Assembly: GCA_047967505.1 (NCBI GenBank)
Contig: CM106539.1
Strand: one strand, 5' to 3'
DNA from: Dipteris shenzhenensis
Lineage: Eukaryota > Polypodiophyta > Polypodiopsida > Gleicheniales
DNA: 64,000 bases
Shown here: piece after piece, positions 22,100-34,239 of the stretch
Layout: each line of letters begins with the position of its first letter
How positions within the stretch are numbered: position 1 is the first letter of the stretch
Notes under the pieces: generated by a model
Told to the model about the DNA's origin: nothing
The model's database searches: none
The model's input: the letters and a program-made list of their open reading frames with translations, nothing else
Made by a program: the position numbers and the translations under genes

Positions 22100-22440
22100 C
22101 AACAATAGTTTTTGTAGGGTAATGGTACTACATTGAAATTGAAACAAAAAGAAAATTACATCCGATAGTTTTTGCGATAATAGTATTACATTGAAATTGA
22201 AACAAAAGAAATTACATCCAAAGCAAATATTTAACAAAAGAGATCATATCCAAAGGTGCTAGCACTTTGTCTTTGTGACACTTCTTTAAACACTTTTAGC
22301 ACTTGTCAACACCACCGATGTGGCACGACCTGGTATCACTTTTTGCCCTTGTTAGCACTTTCTTACACTTTTAGCACTTGTCAACACCACTGATGTGGCG
22401 GGACCTAGTGTCACTTTTTGCCCTTGTTAGCACTTTTTGT
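22100..22440 (+). repeat. Two short tandem duplications
   Basis: A 70-bp unit (tattacattgaaattgaaac...ttacatcc) is doubled at about 22120-22220. An 84-bp unit (cacttgtcaacaccac...gatgtgg...tttttgcccttgttagcac) is doubled at about 22302-22432. Confidence 0.65.
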
Positions 22441-23576
22441 CCTGGTGTCTCATATGCAAGGGACAATATGAGCACCTCGTAGTTAGCACTTTCTTACACT
22501 TTTGACCCGAAACTCCTCGTATGCAAGGGACAGTGTGAGCACCTCGTAATCAAACATAACCTTCTTCCTAGCAACTTCCTTCAAGACACTGGGAGAGAGA
22601 ACTCAACCTGGTGGTGAGCTCCCTGTAATCAAGCACAACCTTTGACAGAGGGCAAAAGAAATCAATCTGGTAGTGAGCTCCAATAAACTAATGCTCTCAC
22701 TATGTTGGAGCTCACCACCAAGTTGAGTTCTCCCCCAAGTGCCGAAGGTTGTGCTCAATTACGAGCGGCTCTCCACCAAGTTAAGTTCTCTCCAGCTTGA
22801 GTTCTCCTCTCCCCTACCCATGGATAGGCATAGAAAAGGCCTCGTGTGCTCAAGTATGAGAGCTGGTTCTCTGTCACTATAGGCTGGGTCTCCACCACAT
22901 CATGGTGGTCTCCAAACATAGTGCCAACACTAGCTTATTTTCCATTGAGCTTACTAACCAAAAGAAGGGTACGATGTTGAAAAAACCTTGGCTACTTGAA
23001 CAGGTCGAGATCCTAAAACGAAACCTTGGAAGGGTCTCCTGAGGACATTCATAGCTAAGAATGGGATCAAACGTTATGGACCTGAAATCCATTTAGCAAT
23101 CCCCCCTTGAGACCCGTTTCCCTTGGCACCCCATCCTGCAACTCCCTCGGTCATGGCTATGGCTAGTGGAGTGTTGCAAGATGGAGAGCTAAGGCAAACA
23201 ATGGATCCCATGACTTGGGCAACGTTAAGAAGGAGCATTGAGGTTGCAGTAAAAGATTCATCACAGGGGTGGAAGGGGACTTGGAGAGCAGGAAAGGGAT
23301 AGGAGAGGGATTTTCCTAGGTGCGGTGAATTGTTTCTCTACCCTTAAGGCCTTTATATAGCTAGAATTGCCACCCTCACATTCTTTTTCCCTTCATTTCA
23401 TATGTCAATTTGTGGAACTCTGATGGCCTATCGGTGCTAAGAGCACATAATCCACCTGCTGGATTTTGATGGTAGCCTAGCCTAGCATAGGGCATATACA
23501 TCATCATCTAGCCATGATGTGTGATTAGATGGTTGCCATGGGAGAATTTCTTGGTCATCAGAGCTAAGACACAACA
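22441..23576 (+). other. No gene seen
   Basis: Mixed sequence with weak internal repetition (tcaacctggtggtgagctcc-like phrases near 22600-22780). A minus frame at 22877-23092 is not recognised. Confidence 0.45.
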
Positions 23577-23585
23577 ACACAAAGC

Positions 23586-23925
23586 AACTATAGACGCGCT
23601 TGGTAGACGCACAAAATAACGGGGGCGTTTATAGGCGTTGCTTGAGTAGAGGAATTACGGGTGCATCTAATAGCGCATCTAATAGCTCGTCTATTTGTGC
23701 GTGTATTAACATGTCTATTTGCACGTTTAAACTGAGAAAATACGAGCCCGTTTAACATTGCGTTTATCAGCACATCTATTTGTGCATGTATTAACACGTC
23801 TATTTGCGCATCTAAACTGAGAAAATACTGGCCCGTCTAACATTGCATTTATCAGTGCATCTATTTGCGTGTGTATTAGGGTGTTTATTTGTGCATTTAC
23901 AGTGGGAATTAGACGTGTATTTAGA
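23586..23925 (+). repeat. CACTA subterminal motif array, left
   Basis: Many short repeats around tctattTgcgcgtc / ctatagacgcg, including catctatttgtgcgtgtatta repeated several times and aaactgagaaaata twice. Arrays of short motifs near element ends are typical of CACTA elements, where TNPA-like protein binds. A related array lies at 28180-28917. Confidence 0.7.
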
Positions 23926-24049
23926 TGCAAACTAAAGAATACAGAAAGTGAGATTTTGGTGTACATCATTGCTTTCCAAACATTGCCCATAATTACCAAA
24001 GCACATAATTTTAACAAAAACATCAATGCTTGTTTGCACGCCCACATAT

Positions 24050-24480
24050 ACAAGAATTAAGTAACGTGAGGAGAATGAGACAATATGTAAAATAGTTTTG
24101 CCAATATCAATGATGGGCTGCGGTTCAATCTCATCCTCAATGAGATCAACCCTTGCCAAACTATCTACTTCAAAATCCAAACAAGTGTTTAGATCTACAA
24201 ATACATTCAACCCACTACTACTTGTGCTACTCATGTGCTCATCGAAATCAACATCACCAATGGTAGGCTCATCCTCACGGGTAATGGCCTCAATATTTGT
24301 ATCTCCTATCTCATGATCATCCTCCTCTCTCGTATCACGGTCGTCATCACCTCCATGGCCATGATCATCCTCCATATGCTCCATATTAGTAAATGTACTA
24401 TACATCACTTTCAAATGTGGCATAATAGGTATGACCTACCACCATCTATTATTATCCACCATTGGTTGATAGACTATGAA
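24050..24480 (-). pseudogene. TNP2-type transposase, acidic C-terminal tail (CACTA copy 1)
   Basis: A minus frame reads YQPMVDNNRWW (stop) VIPIMPHL, then a strongly acidic stretch (EDDHGHGGDDDRDTREEDDHEIGD...VDFDEH...IEDEIEPQ). TNP2 proteins end in such an acidic tail after the DUF4216 domain. It is on the same strand as the main TNP2 gene, while the DUF4216 piece between them is on the opposite strand. Confidence 0.7.
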
Positions 24481-24499
24481 GAGATGATGAAGACCTAAG

Positions 24500-25248
24500 G
24501 ATGACCTCTATTGTGCCTCAAGGGAAAGGATGCAACAAAGTAATAGGCACGGAGTTGCATAATAGTATCAACCTCTATTGCATGCTTAATAGTGATGTGA
24601 TGAAAAGATGGGTGACAAGATACGAGGATGCAAAGGCAAGAAGACAAGAAGAAAGGGCCCTCTTTCGTACACACCACGGATCTCATGTGCCATATCCTCA
24701 GTATCTAAGGGCAGTTCCAAAGGATATTCATGTGGATTGGCTACTTGATGAAATGGAGAAAGCAGAGAAAGACGAGGGGATGCATATCACAATGGAAGAA
24801 TGGGAGTATGCTAGGGGATGCATGAGCAAGGTCGGTATATAGAATGTTATGCATAAGTTTGGAGCTTTCAATAATTTAGATTGCTTATTTAATTGATTTT
24901 TTCTTGGTGTAGTGCACTATGTTCAATGCTATATGGTGTGAGGGCAAGCATTTTCGAACACAACGGATTGATGATAAGAGAAACACACAAGATTGTGGCA
25001 TCATTGCTAGCTTTGAGGGAGCCAATGGAGCCATGGATGATTATTGTGGCATAATCCAAGATATTATTAAGCTTGACTTTCGACGCTTCTTTGTGTATGT
25101 TTTGGATGTAAAGTGGTTTAAGGACATGGTGGAAAGAGGCCCTAATGCAACAATCAAACGCCATGCAAGTGGCTTTGTAACTATTGACTTCACAAAGTTT
25201 TGGCAAAGTAGGAAGGACACACTAGTACTACCGCAACAATGTGAACAG
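24500..25248 (+). pseudogene. TNP2 segment with DUF4216-type domain, inverted
   Basis: Two plus-strand pieces: ELHNSINLYCMLNSDVMKRW...EYARGCMSKV (24501-24842), and after a likely intron FNAIWCEGKHFRTQRIDD...DYCGIIQDIIKLDFRRFFVYVLDVKWF...LVLPQQCEQV (24919-25248). The second piece matches the DUF4216 domain found downstream of DUF4218 in CACTA transposases. A GT donor follows at 25249. These belong between DUF4218 (ends about 25340) and the acidic tail (starts about 24480), both of which are on minus. The block is therefore inverted in place. Confidence 0.8.
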
Positions 25249-25339
25249 GTACTATGCACACATATAAACATACTCGCTTTTAAATATTTGATGCAAGAAA
25301 AATAACATGATTGTATTTGTGTTTGAATATATACAAGTG

Positions 25340-28122
25340 ACTCTTGTACCAACCAACCCTCGGCCATGCTACCTTCAGGTCTTGCATTTTGTCTCATGAA
25401 GCCCTTCAAGGTCTTCATGAAGCGCTCGACGAAGAACAACCATCGTGCATGTATAGTACCGCATACAGCAATCTCATCCACCAAATGCACTACAAGATGT
25501 AGTTGGCTTGTGAGAATAGAACGTTGAAATGTCTCCTCCACTAAACAAACCACCTCCACTGACATAACTCCAGCATTTTCTAGCATGATGGGATCTATTT
25601 CCTTTGAGCTCACATACCTAGAAATGAAAAAGTATAGCATATTAGCAATATGCATTCAAACTTGCATGGAGCATTGATACGCATCATATTTTGTATCATG
25701 TAAAGTACCTCACAAGCTCGCCCATCTTGTAAATACAATCTTTCACGTCCTTCGATGCACTACATGAAATGCTAGTAGGTAGTATGAACTGAACCCACGA
25801 GGAGGTGGTTGATTAGTTGCTTATAATTATTCACTCACAAATTTGAAAGGAAAAAGATATTATGCACATAAAATACTTACTTGGAGCATCTTGTGCCAAT
25901 CATGAGATTTCAAGCCATATAATTGCTCTACACCTCTTTTCTTGCTCTTTGTAAAGGCTCCCTTCAAACACCTCATGCATCTAGTGGGAGTACGAATTGT
26001 AGTAATAGCGTGCTTCACCATTGCCATCTCTAGCTTTGATAACATCCACGGTGCACGAGGTAAAAAAACATGCCCATTTGGTCTCTCTTGTGGCCAAGCT
26101 TCACGCATCCTCCCTGTGGTACGTAGATCCTCCCTTATGCCTGTAAAATCTTGTGTCCCATTCAAATGCTCCCAAATGGTAGATGCCACATTCTTGAAGA
26201 TATGCATGGGATCAAGCAGGTGATTGATCTTGAGGTGGGACCAATATGGTAAACGATAAAAGATGGAGTATCTAAACAAAAGTTGGTGTTAGCGGGCAAT
26301 GTTTATTTATAGCCAATATAGCACACAATAGTTACAAACCCTTACCGGCTCATGCCAAGTGGTGGAGGAGTCATGGAACCATCCCAAATTCTCATCCAAT
26401 CTCCCGTGGTGAGTGATTGTGGGAGGACTTCATTCCAAGGGGCAACATAACTAGGATGATCATGTGGGAGAAATCGGTGGTGATTCTCATAGATGACCTT
26501 ATTCAATGCATCTGCTCATGAGGCAACTAGCGAAGGACCACAAACAGGACATGCATCATAACCCGATGTAGTGAGACCTGAACAATAGACACCATTAAGA
26601 GTTGAAGGTGGGTTTAGGTTGCCACATCCTTTGCCTATTCATAATTAGAAGTGCAATGCTTACCTGAACACTCGCCATAGCCTGGGAAGTCATGCATCAT
26701 CCACATCAAGACTACTTTGCAATTGAAGTCTTGTGATGAGGGAGGCCTGCTCACATCATGCACCTCGATACCTCTCCAAAGTATCTCTAGCTCATCAATC
26801 AAAGGCTCCAAATAAACATAAGGATTTTTGACTTTATGTTTCCCTGGAATTAGAAGGGACAGCATAACATGTCCTTTCTTAATAGCCATAGAGGGTGGAA
26901 GATTATAATTCACCAATATCACTAGCCATACATTATAAGAGGTGCTTTTGAGACCAAATGGGTTCACACCGTCCATACCCAATCCAAGTCTCAAGCTCCT
27001 AGGTTCTTCCTTGAAGCTTGGCCATGTGTCTTCAATATGCTTCCATGCAGGAGAGTCCACGGAAGTTCTCCACTTGCCATCGGTTGATCGATGGGAGGAA
27101 TGCCATGACATGAGCTTTGCAATAGATTTGCACTTGAACATATGTTGGATGCGAGGGATTATGGGAAAATGTCACAGAGCCTTATGAGGCACATCCAAAG
27201 TTTTGAGATCTGCTCTATATCTTGCCTCTCCACAAGTAGGACACTCTCTTGCATCCTTATGTAGTCCATGAAACAAAACGCAATCGTTGACACATGCATG
27301 GATGCACTTGTAATCTAATCCTCCAAGAGAGGTCACATGTTGCCTTGCCATATCTCTTGAGGTCAATAATTTATTCTCCCTTGGAAGAATTTTACACAAT
27401 AGCTTTCACATGAAGACCATAAATGAGGAAAAGCATTCGAGTAATTGACCCACTAGCATAATTCACCATGTTTGCAAAATAGACTTTAAAGCTTACTTGA
27501 GTAATGCATTCAAACTTGCATTGCTCCATCCATAGATGGTTTGCAAGTTTAGTAACTCAAGGGAGGCATGTAGAATAGAGAATGTGCACCCCTCAAATAG
27601 TGGAGTTGATGCTGTAGTAAAAACATCATCCTGCTCCATGCTATCATCCCTCCCTTGATGGACATATAAATCCTGCACCATATCATCAAAAACCTCCTCC
27701 TCCATGGCTTCATGAGGTAATGGCGGAGGGGTACTATCACCATCACTCCATGCATCCGTAATGGTCCCTCTTGAAGATCCCACCTCATATCGTCGATGCT
27801 TCGCCTCCTCACAGCAAGCATAGGGCAACATATGCGAGTGTGGCATTGCATCTTGTATCAAATTAAAATGGGATCATAACTCAAACATATGAACACCCAT
27901 AGGTATCTCAATCAACCTTAACTTACAAACCCTTACCATGTTTACAGTCGCATCCCATTCTCCATACTTTGAGATGTGATTGAGTGTAATCCTGTGTGCA
28001 CGATACATGTTTCCTTGACATCAATCACACATATATTTGATTTTTTGCTCCAACCACATTTCGTGATGGTGGATACAAAGGGATTCATCTGCATTGGAGC
28101 TACTTGTTGAAGATGAAGACAT
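25340..28122 (-). pseudogene. CACTA (En/Spm) transposase TNP2, main part (copy 1)
   Basis: Multi-exon transposase. The N-terminal exon begins with the ATG at 28122 and has an in-frame TGA after KIKYMCD. An acidic and His-rich region follows (27493-27861). The zinc-type piece YKCIHACVNDCVLFHGLHKDARECPTCGEARY (27172-27399) precedes the tnp2 core (26635-27141: FKCKSIAKLMSWH...LGLGMDGVNPFGLKSTSYNVW...WMMHDFPGYGECSG). Next come YDACPVCG (26520-26580), HLKINHLLDPMHIFKNV (25860-26279) and DUF4218 with GTIHARWLFFVERFMKTLKGFMRQNARPEGSMAEGWLVQESLVY (25340-25655). Exons are separated by plausible introns. Because of the TGA and the downstream inversion it is probably non-functional. Confidence 0.88.
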
Positions 28123-28179
28123 CCTACAAACAAACAACCCAAAAAAATTTGCTTTTCTTCAAACTTTTAATTTTAAACT

Positions 28180-28917
28180 CTGTGGCTTATCTAAAGGCAC
28201 GTCTAAAACCGCGTCTATCTATTTTGTGGTGCGTGTCTACAAGCGTGTCTAAAACCATGTCTGTCTGTTCTGTGGTGCGTGTCTATAAGTGCATGTAAAA
28301 CCACGTCTGATCTGTGTAACTAGATGCACTATAAGATGCGTCTATAGACGCGGCTTTTAAACCTGCTTTTAGTGCGCTCGCTTCGCTTTTCTTCACATTA
28401 CTTATACTTCGTGTGGCTTGCTTGCTTCGTTATTAGCAGATCCACAGTTTTGACGCTTAAGAGGAAGGCACCCACACTTACTTCCAAGCTTACACTTAAG
28501 AGGAAGGCACCCACACTTACTTCCAAGCTTAAAGGAGAGGAGGGCAAACAAGGAGAAGCAACTTTGAAAAAGGAGAAGAACCTTCCATACCTCTATCCAA
28601 GGTAAGTCTTTTTGCAGTTGATCTTTTTTGGAAGTTTGCTCTCTTTGGATTTGTACTTTCTCGTATCCAAAAAACGCATGATTTGGGTATCAGTGTTACG
28701 TTTGTGTGTCGTGCGCGTGTCCTTTTCTACTTTTTAGAAAAGTCCATCTGTCGGAGTGCGTCTATAGGCACGTCTTAGAGCACGTCTAAAACCGTGTCTA
28801 TAGGCACATTTAGACGGGCGTCTAGCCTATTTGCAGACACAGACAGCCACGTCTATAGATGCGCTATTATATGTAAAAATAGACATGCTAATTAGATGCA
28901 TCTATAGATGCGCTTTG
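28180..28917 (+). repeat. CACTA motif array, right, with promoter-like core
   Basis: Two clusters of tctatag-gc-cgtcta motifs (28180-28345 and 28740-28917), e.g. gcgtctataggcacgtcttagagcacgtctaaaac in separate pieces. Between them lies a 2 x 39-bp tandem repeat (28456-28533, unit cttaagaggaaggcaccc...) and a splice donor (caag|gtaagt, 28600/28601). The region separates the TNP2 start (28122, leftward) from the plus-strand gene (28990 onward), so it looks like a shared divergent promoter. Confidence 0.6.
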
Positions 28918-30601
28918 ACAGTAATCCTCTCTTCCCTTCCCCTTTCTTCTCAGCTCATCAGTAATCATCTTTTTTTATTTTTTCCAGTTCATCATGTGGC
29001 TAGGAAGTGCTTCGGGCTCACCTGATCTCCGGAAGTCTATTTTTAGGGACTTATATAACCTTTTAGGGCACCCTCCTAGTCCTATGGAGTTATATGGGTA
29101 TATGATGGGCACTCTAAACGCCCCTCAGGAGTCAGCACTATAGACTCCAAACCACCCCACACCAGCTGAGATCACCCCAGCGGAGTCAGCACAGCCCAGC
29201 CGGCTACACAGTGTAGGCCCATCTCCCATGCTGTCTTATGCCCCTTCCCCCATGTTGTCTTATGCACCTTCTGCCATGCCGTCTTATGCCCCTTCCCCCA
29301 TGCCGTCAAGAGGTCCTTCTGTCTCGCAGAGTCATCGGCGTACTCCTATGCAGTCGAGACTTGGTTCTCTAGATACAAGTGGTCATCGTAGTCCCGTGCA
29401 CTCTCTAGCTACGAGTGGCCAGCGTACTAGCTCGACATGACACAATAGCAGGCGTAGTAGCAGGGAGTGCGGTGGGGGATGCATGGCACAGTGCTTTGGG
29501 AGGGGTGGCGGTGGGGACGATGATGATTCAGATGATTTAAGTGGTCATCGTAGTCCCATGCACTCTCTAGCTACGAGTGGCCAGCGTACTAGCTCGACAT
29601 GACACAATAGCAGGCGTAGTAGCAGGGAGTGCGGTGGGGGATGCATGGCACAGTGCTTTGGGAGGGGTGGCGGTGGGGACGATGATGATTCAGATGATTT
29701 AGACGTGCCTCCGGGTGATGGTATGATATACTATGACATCACTTAGACAGGACGCATCTTGATGGATGCACGGGGGAAGGACATCATGGCCTTCATGCGC
29801 TCTGTAATTGCTAACAATTATAGAGATTGCTTTATCCACTTCAAAGACTAGCCAAAGAGGTTGGCTGATGAGACCGTTGCTCTGTTCACTCTAGGTATCC
29901 TAACCCCCCCAATTGCCAGTTCACAGATAAATGGGCCAAGTCAAAGATTGTTACGATACTTGGCAATAAAAGATCTTTGCTTAAGAGGCAGGCACTAGCG
30001 GAGCTTGCCAGGCTCGAGGGAGGTCAACCACCAAGGGGCCCACCCCACACCGCTCACAAGCGTGAGTGGAAGAAAGCAATGAAGTCAGCGAGGGAGGACC
30101 CCAGTCTGCAGCACATGGAGGCACGAAGGATCCAGATGGAGCAATATGGAAGCATGCCTTTTGGAGCAGGGGGTGTTGAATCATGGGAGGCCCAATTTGT
30201 AAGTATCGATCTCAAATTATATTACTTATGTAGTTTATTAGGAGGTTGTTTCTTTGTACTAGTCCCTCCGCAAATTGTGTCATCTTGTAGCTTGAGATCG
30301 TGGGCAGATACCCTACTCCTGTCGAGATAGCCTACCACTGCCACCATTGTAGAGGAGATACATGGAGGCACTTCTATCATGATGGGTTGATCACTGAGGA
30401 GCAGTATATCCGGGCTACTGGAGCAGCCCCCGAGGTATTTGAAAGTACTTAAATAATGTCAATGTTATAAGTAAAGATTTGATTTTTCATACATTGATAT
30501 ATGTTGTCCCTTGTTTACAGGCCCGTGCACAAGACGACGAGAAAGAAGATGAGGAAGGACGTGTAGAAGGGAGCGCAGAAGGTACTTCCATCATCATGTA
30601 G
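28370..30601 (+). pseudogene. Second CACTA-associated gene (TNPA-like?), broken
   Basis: A likely 5' exon ends at 28600 and the acceptor is at 28987 (ttttttccag). The coding frame starts MWLGSASGSPDLRKSIF (28994), then a Pro/Ser-rich repeat (MLSYAPSP units). Next is a 162-bp in-frame duplication (29378-29701), then GKDIMAFMRSVIANNYRDCF. After a frameshift near 29900 it reads TDKWAKSKIVTILGNKRSLL, KREWKKAMKSAREDPS and GVESWEAQF|gtaagt. Further exons are 30291-30434 (LEIVGRYPTPVEIAYHCHHC...) and 30521-30601 (acidic end, TAG). In-frame stops occur in the duplicated unit, at 29744 and at 29849. Position beside TNP2 suggests the TNPA/TNP1-type partner protein, but I do not recognise the domain with confidence. 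Confidence 0.55.
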
Positions 30602-30639
30602 AATAACAATTTCTTTCTCATTTATTTTCCCCTTCATTT

Positions 30640-31740
30640 TTAGCAATGCATAAGGAGAAAACTTACCTGATTTACCTAAGTCAGAAGTGTTACCCTCTTG
30701 CTTGACTTCGTCGATCACGTTAATCTTTGCGGTTGATGCCTTCTTCTTTTTTGGACAATTATTTGCATAATGTCCCTCTTTGTGAAGTTGAAACAAGTTC
30801 CCTTCTTCAAGTCGATCCTCTTTTCTTCTTTTGATTTGTCGTGATCCTTCGAAGATGTAGTCGATGGAGTAAAGCAAGAATACAACTTGAACTTAAACTT
30901 CTTGTCCCTCTTTTGTAAAGGAACAAAAGGTTTACTCTTTTCTCCATCCTTGGGTATCCCGTTCTTTCTTTCACAATTTGTAGCAAGTGATATAGCCAAA
31001 CTCAAAGAATGAGGATGAAACATGTTGATCTCGGCTTTTACTTTAGCCCTAAGACCAGATACAAATTTCCTCTTTTACTCTTTCTCAGAAATCCTATCTA
31101 TGGTTTGAAGTTGAATGAGAGCTTGCCAAATCTCTCAACATATAAAGCAACAGTCTCTTTTTCAAGTTGATGCAAACTATCCCATTGTCGACGGACTTTT
31201 GACTTGAATTGTGTCGGAAGAAAGTCTTTCTTCAATCTTTTCTTCAATTCCTTCCAAGTAGTTGGTCGTCTTTTACTATTTTTTACCACATTCCACCATA
31301 GTGCTGCATTGTCAATAAGATGGTTAACAGCACATTTAATTTTGTCTTTTTCAAGAAACCTTTCACCCTGGAAATAATCATCATGCTGACTAATCCATGC
31401 TAAGCAATTTTTGCATCTTTCTCCCATCATATTTTTGAAAAGTAAAAGATTTGCCACTAATTTTATTTTCCTTTTTCTCTCTCAATGTAGATTTAATAGC
31501 TCTACGAAGCACTCCCTTAGAATCAAATCCCGATGAACTCTCATCTCTCACATGTCTCTTTCTTTTCTTGTTCTTAGATCTCTCAAGCTCTTTTTCTAAT
31601 TTCTCTCGTTGATCTCTCTCTTGCAAAAGTTGAAGGTGAAGTGCATTAAATTGCTCTTGAATTGTAGGAGATGGTGGAAGATGTTGTGCCATTTTGCAGA
31701 AGCAAATAAACTCCCTTACACTCAATAAAATGAAATTCAC
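30640..31740 (-). pseudogene. Gypsy-type gag fragment
   Basis: Frames read QEQFNALHLQLLQERDQREKLEKELER (coiled coil) and KTFTFQKYDG-like sequence. The retrotransposon gag core follows (FLEKDKIKCAVNHLIDNAALWWNVV, KKRLKKDFLPTQFKSKVRRQWDSLHQL, ALYVERFGKLSF), then a damaged CCHC knuckle (NLFQLHKEGHYANNCPKKKK; the first cysteine positions are lost). No pol follows to the left, where the CACTA partner gene ends at 30601. Confidence 0.85.
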
Positions 31741-32560
31741 TCAGTCGTTATATTTATCTCTTGTGCACTCACCACGCAAGTTGAGAACATCCACTCATGT
31801 TGCCAATCGTCTTCACCAAGATCCGCAATACCATCTTTATGATGCTATCAATATGTGAGAGAACCTTCTCGACACTTAGTGACAAGAGCTTTACGGCTTT
31901 TGGATGTTGCCGAATATGACTTGCCAGAGTAGAAGAGTCTCCAAACATCAGCTGGAGGAGAGCTATCCATATGCTCGAGATATGAGAGAAATAGCGTGGA
32001 AATAAGAGGGGTAGAGGAGGAGTAGAGGGCTTTGATAAGTTATTGAGAGCTTTGATAACTTATCAAGCAATTTCCCTTCCTCTTATCACACTCAAAACTG
32101 CTCTTATCTTCTTCTTGAACGTTTTCTCCTTGATGAGTACTTTTGAACCCACTGATGTAGTCATAATCAGCCCAAATAGACCAGAGGAATGGATTCGGAG
32201 GGTTTGAAAACCCTGTAGCCAATTCTAAAAGCCATTTTATCGCCAAAACTTGGTGGGCCAATTCTCCTTATATCTGCACGACCCCGTCCGAGGCAGGAAG
32301 AGTAGCCAAACAAATTTTTGTACGCAGAGTCGTAGTTTGTTGTTTGGAGAGGCTTAGCAAGAGGCTTTGAGAGGCTTAAGCAATAGAAGGAGGGAATGAA
32401 GGAAGCTTGGAGAGGCAAGAGGATGCGAGGCATTGCATGGCATCATGGAACAGAGACGTCTCTCTGTGTTTTTCTTTTTCCAAGAAGAAGAAGACTTTGA
32501 TCATAGTCTTAAGGCCCCCCAAAAATTTACTACAATTTTACCACTCTCCCAAGTACATTT
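31741..32560 (-). mobile_element. Leader and probable 5' LTR of the gag fragment's element
   Basis: Directly upstream (to the right) of the gag frame, minus strand, is ATTGGCAACATGAGTGG at about 31795-31811, which may be the primer-binding zone. The sequence beyond it to about 32560 is non-coding and could be a solo 5' LTR. No partner LTR is present, so this element is truncated. Confidence 0.4.
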
Positions 32561-32581
32561 GGAGCTCTCCTTTTGAAATTT

Positions 32582-33020
32582 GTGAAATAGGTGGATATCT
32601 TAAAAAGAGATCTTATCGAGCATCGAGAAGGCTAGGTTGGACTCCATCAAAGCCATATGCTTGGTTGAGAAGTAGTTTCCCTGGAGCATTATGATAACTC
32701 AAGTGTACTTGCTTGTGCACATAGTTGATGAGGTGGCCATTGCAGGTACTATTCATAGTCGGTGGATGTTTTTTCTCGAGCAGCTTATGAAAACTTTGAA
32801 GGGATTTGTAAGGCAAAGAGCAAGACTAGAAGCAAGCATGGCAAAGGGATGTCTTGTGCAAGAGTCATTAGTTTATATCACGTCAAGCAACTTGAGGTGC
32901 AAGAAGATTCTCAACTAGTATGTGAACAAGTTAGTGGAAGGTGGAAGGTGCGTTTCTTTCCTTCTCTAGCATATCAAGACTATGTTCTTTCTTGTTGTGA
33001 AAGTATAAATTCTTGATGGC
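32582..33020 (+). pseudogene. CACTA TNP2 fragment (DUF4218), plus strand
   Basis: Encodes ITQVYLLVHIVDEVAIAGTIHSRWMFFLEQLMKTLKGFVRQRARLEASMAKG and LVQESLVYI. It is closely similar at DNA level to the minus-strand DUF4218 exons of copies 2 and 3 (39932-40138 and 53140-53343), including the non-coding upstream phrase gaaataggtggatatct. It is an isolated piece in the opposite orientation to copies 2 and 3. Confidence 0.85.
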
Positions 33021-33139
33021 AGAAAATCTTTGCAGTGAATGAATTGTTTAAATGGGTAGGCAATAGAGATGGAAAGGAAAATAATTTTTTTCAACTGGTG
33101 ATGATAATGAGAACAAACAAATAACAACAAATAGAAGGA

Positions 33140-34110
33140 GATCTATGATAACCACTGTGCTAGTTCTTGGAGTTATATAATAGTGCACCAAGGAAAATGC
33201 ATTTCCTTGTGCAACCAAGGAAAATGCAATTGTCAATATGGCCCTTGAGGGGTCCTCTCTAGGAGTAAGAGCCATATTGACATGCCATATTTTTTCAATG
33301 GCATCCTGGATATTGTATAATACATGTCGAAATGGCCCTTGCCCCCCTTCAAGGGCCATATCGTCAATTACATTTTCTAAAAGTTTAATTGTATTTTCTA
33401 AAAGTTTATATTGTCAATTGCATTTTCCAAAAGTTTACTTGTACTTTTCTAGATGTATCTCTATGCAATCACCATGGTGGATGTTGGAGCTATTTTAGTG
33501 CTAATTTGGTCCCCTGAATATGTAATATGTTACTACTCTCATCCAAAATCGAGGGTATGGGGGGGACAAGGTCCATATATAATATGCATGGATTTCCTTT
33601 AAAATTTCTAGATATGCAAGGGAAAATAATGAAAATGTCATGTCCCCCCTCCCACAAAATATAGGGTATACCTTGAAAAATATGCAAGATTTTAATATTT
33701 GTACATATTTTTCATAATATGTGAGGCCCAAGGGGGGCCAGGGGGGGGTCTTTTGGATGAGGGTGGGTAAAACAAGAAGTACAGTAAAATATGAAAACCC
33801 ATTTCTTTTCAAATTAATGTAACTTTTTCATGTGTTACCTAAATTTCAAGGTATAAAGACATATTTGAAGCTCTTTTAGTGTAAAACACAACCATGTTAA
33901 TTTGAATAATTCTACTCATGGCATATTGTTAAAATCATCGCATACTCAAGATTTTGATAGGTTTTCTTACTAAAGGGAGTTGGTGCCTTAGGTTTGGTCC
34001 TAAACCAAGGAAATGTAGACCTCCTTTATTGGTATTTTAGTCCTTGTTGCAATAAATCCTAAATGAGGGCAAAAGTATTTCGAGCCACTGCAGTATTTGG
34101 GGGCCCAATG
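33140..34110 (+). repeat. Dispersed repeat family, second locus
   Basis: Further degenerate copies of the ggagctattttagt / accaaggaaaat / aaatcctaaatgaggg motif family seen at 21530-22060. Between them are AT-rich sequence and G-rich patches (33720-33760) with no recognised gene. Confidence 0.55.
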
Positions 34111-34239
34111 GTGCCATCCAAATAATCATTCAAGCCAAAATTTGATCCACCACATTGATTAGAGCCTCGATGGTGCCATCCACTAGTATACACAGGCCTT
34201 GTTGCGATGATTGTCGACATTTAGCATGTGCGGTGTGCT

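Noticed and set aside
23577-28920. Possible complete transposon with ends CAAAGC...GCTTTG and 3-bp flank aca on both sides.
   Set aside because: Only six terminal bases match exactly. The rest of the similarity comes from the internal motif array. The right end would fall inside the apparent intron of the plus-strand gene (donor 28600, acceptor 28987). CACTA elements normally begin CACTA or CACTG.
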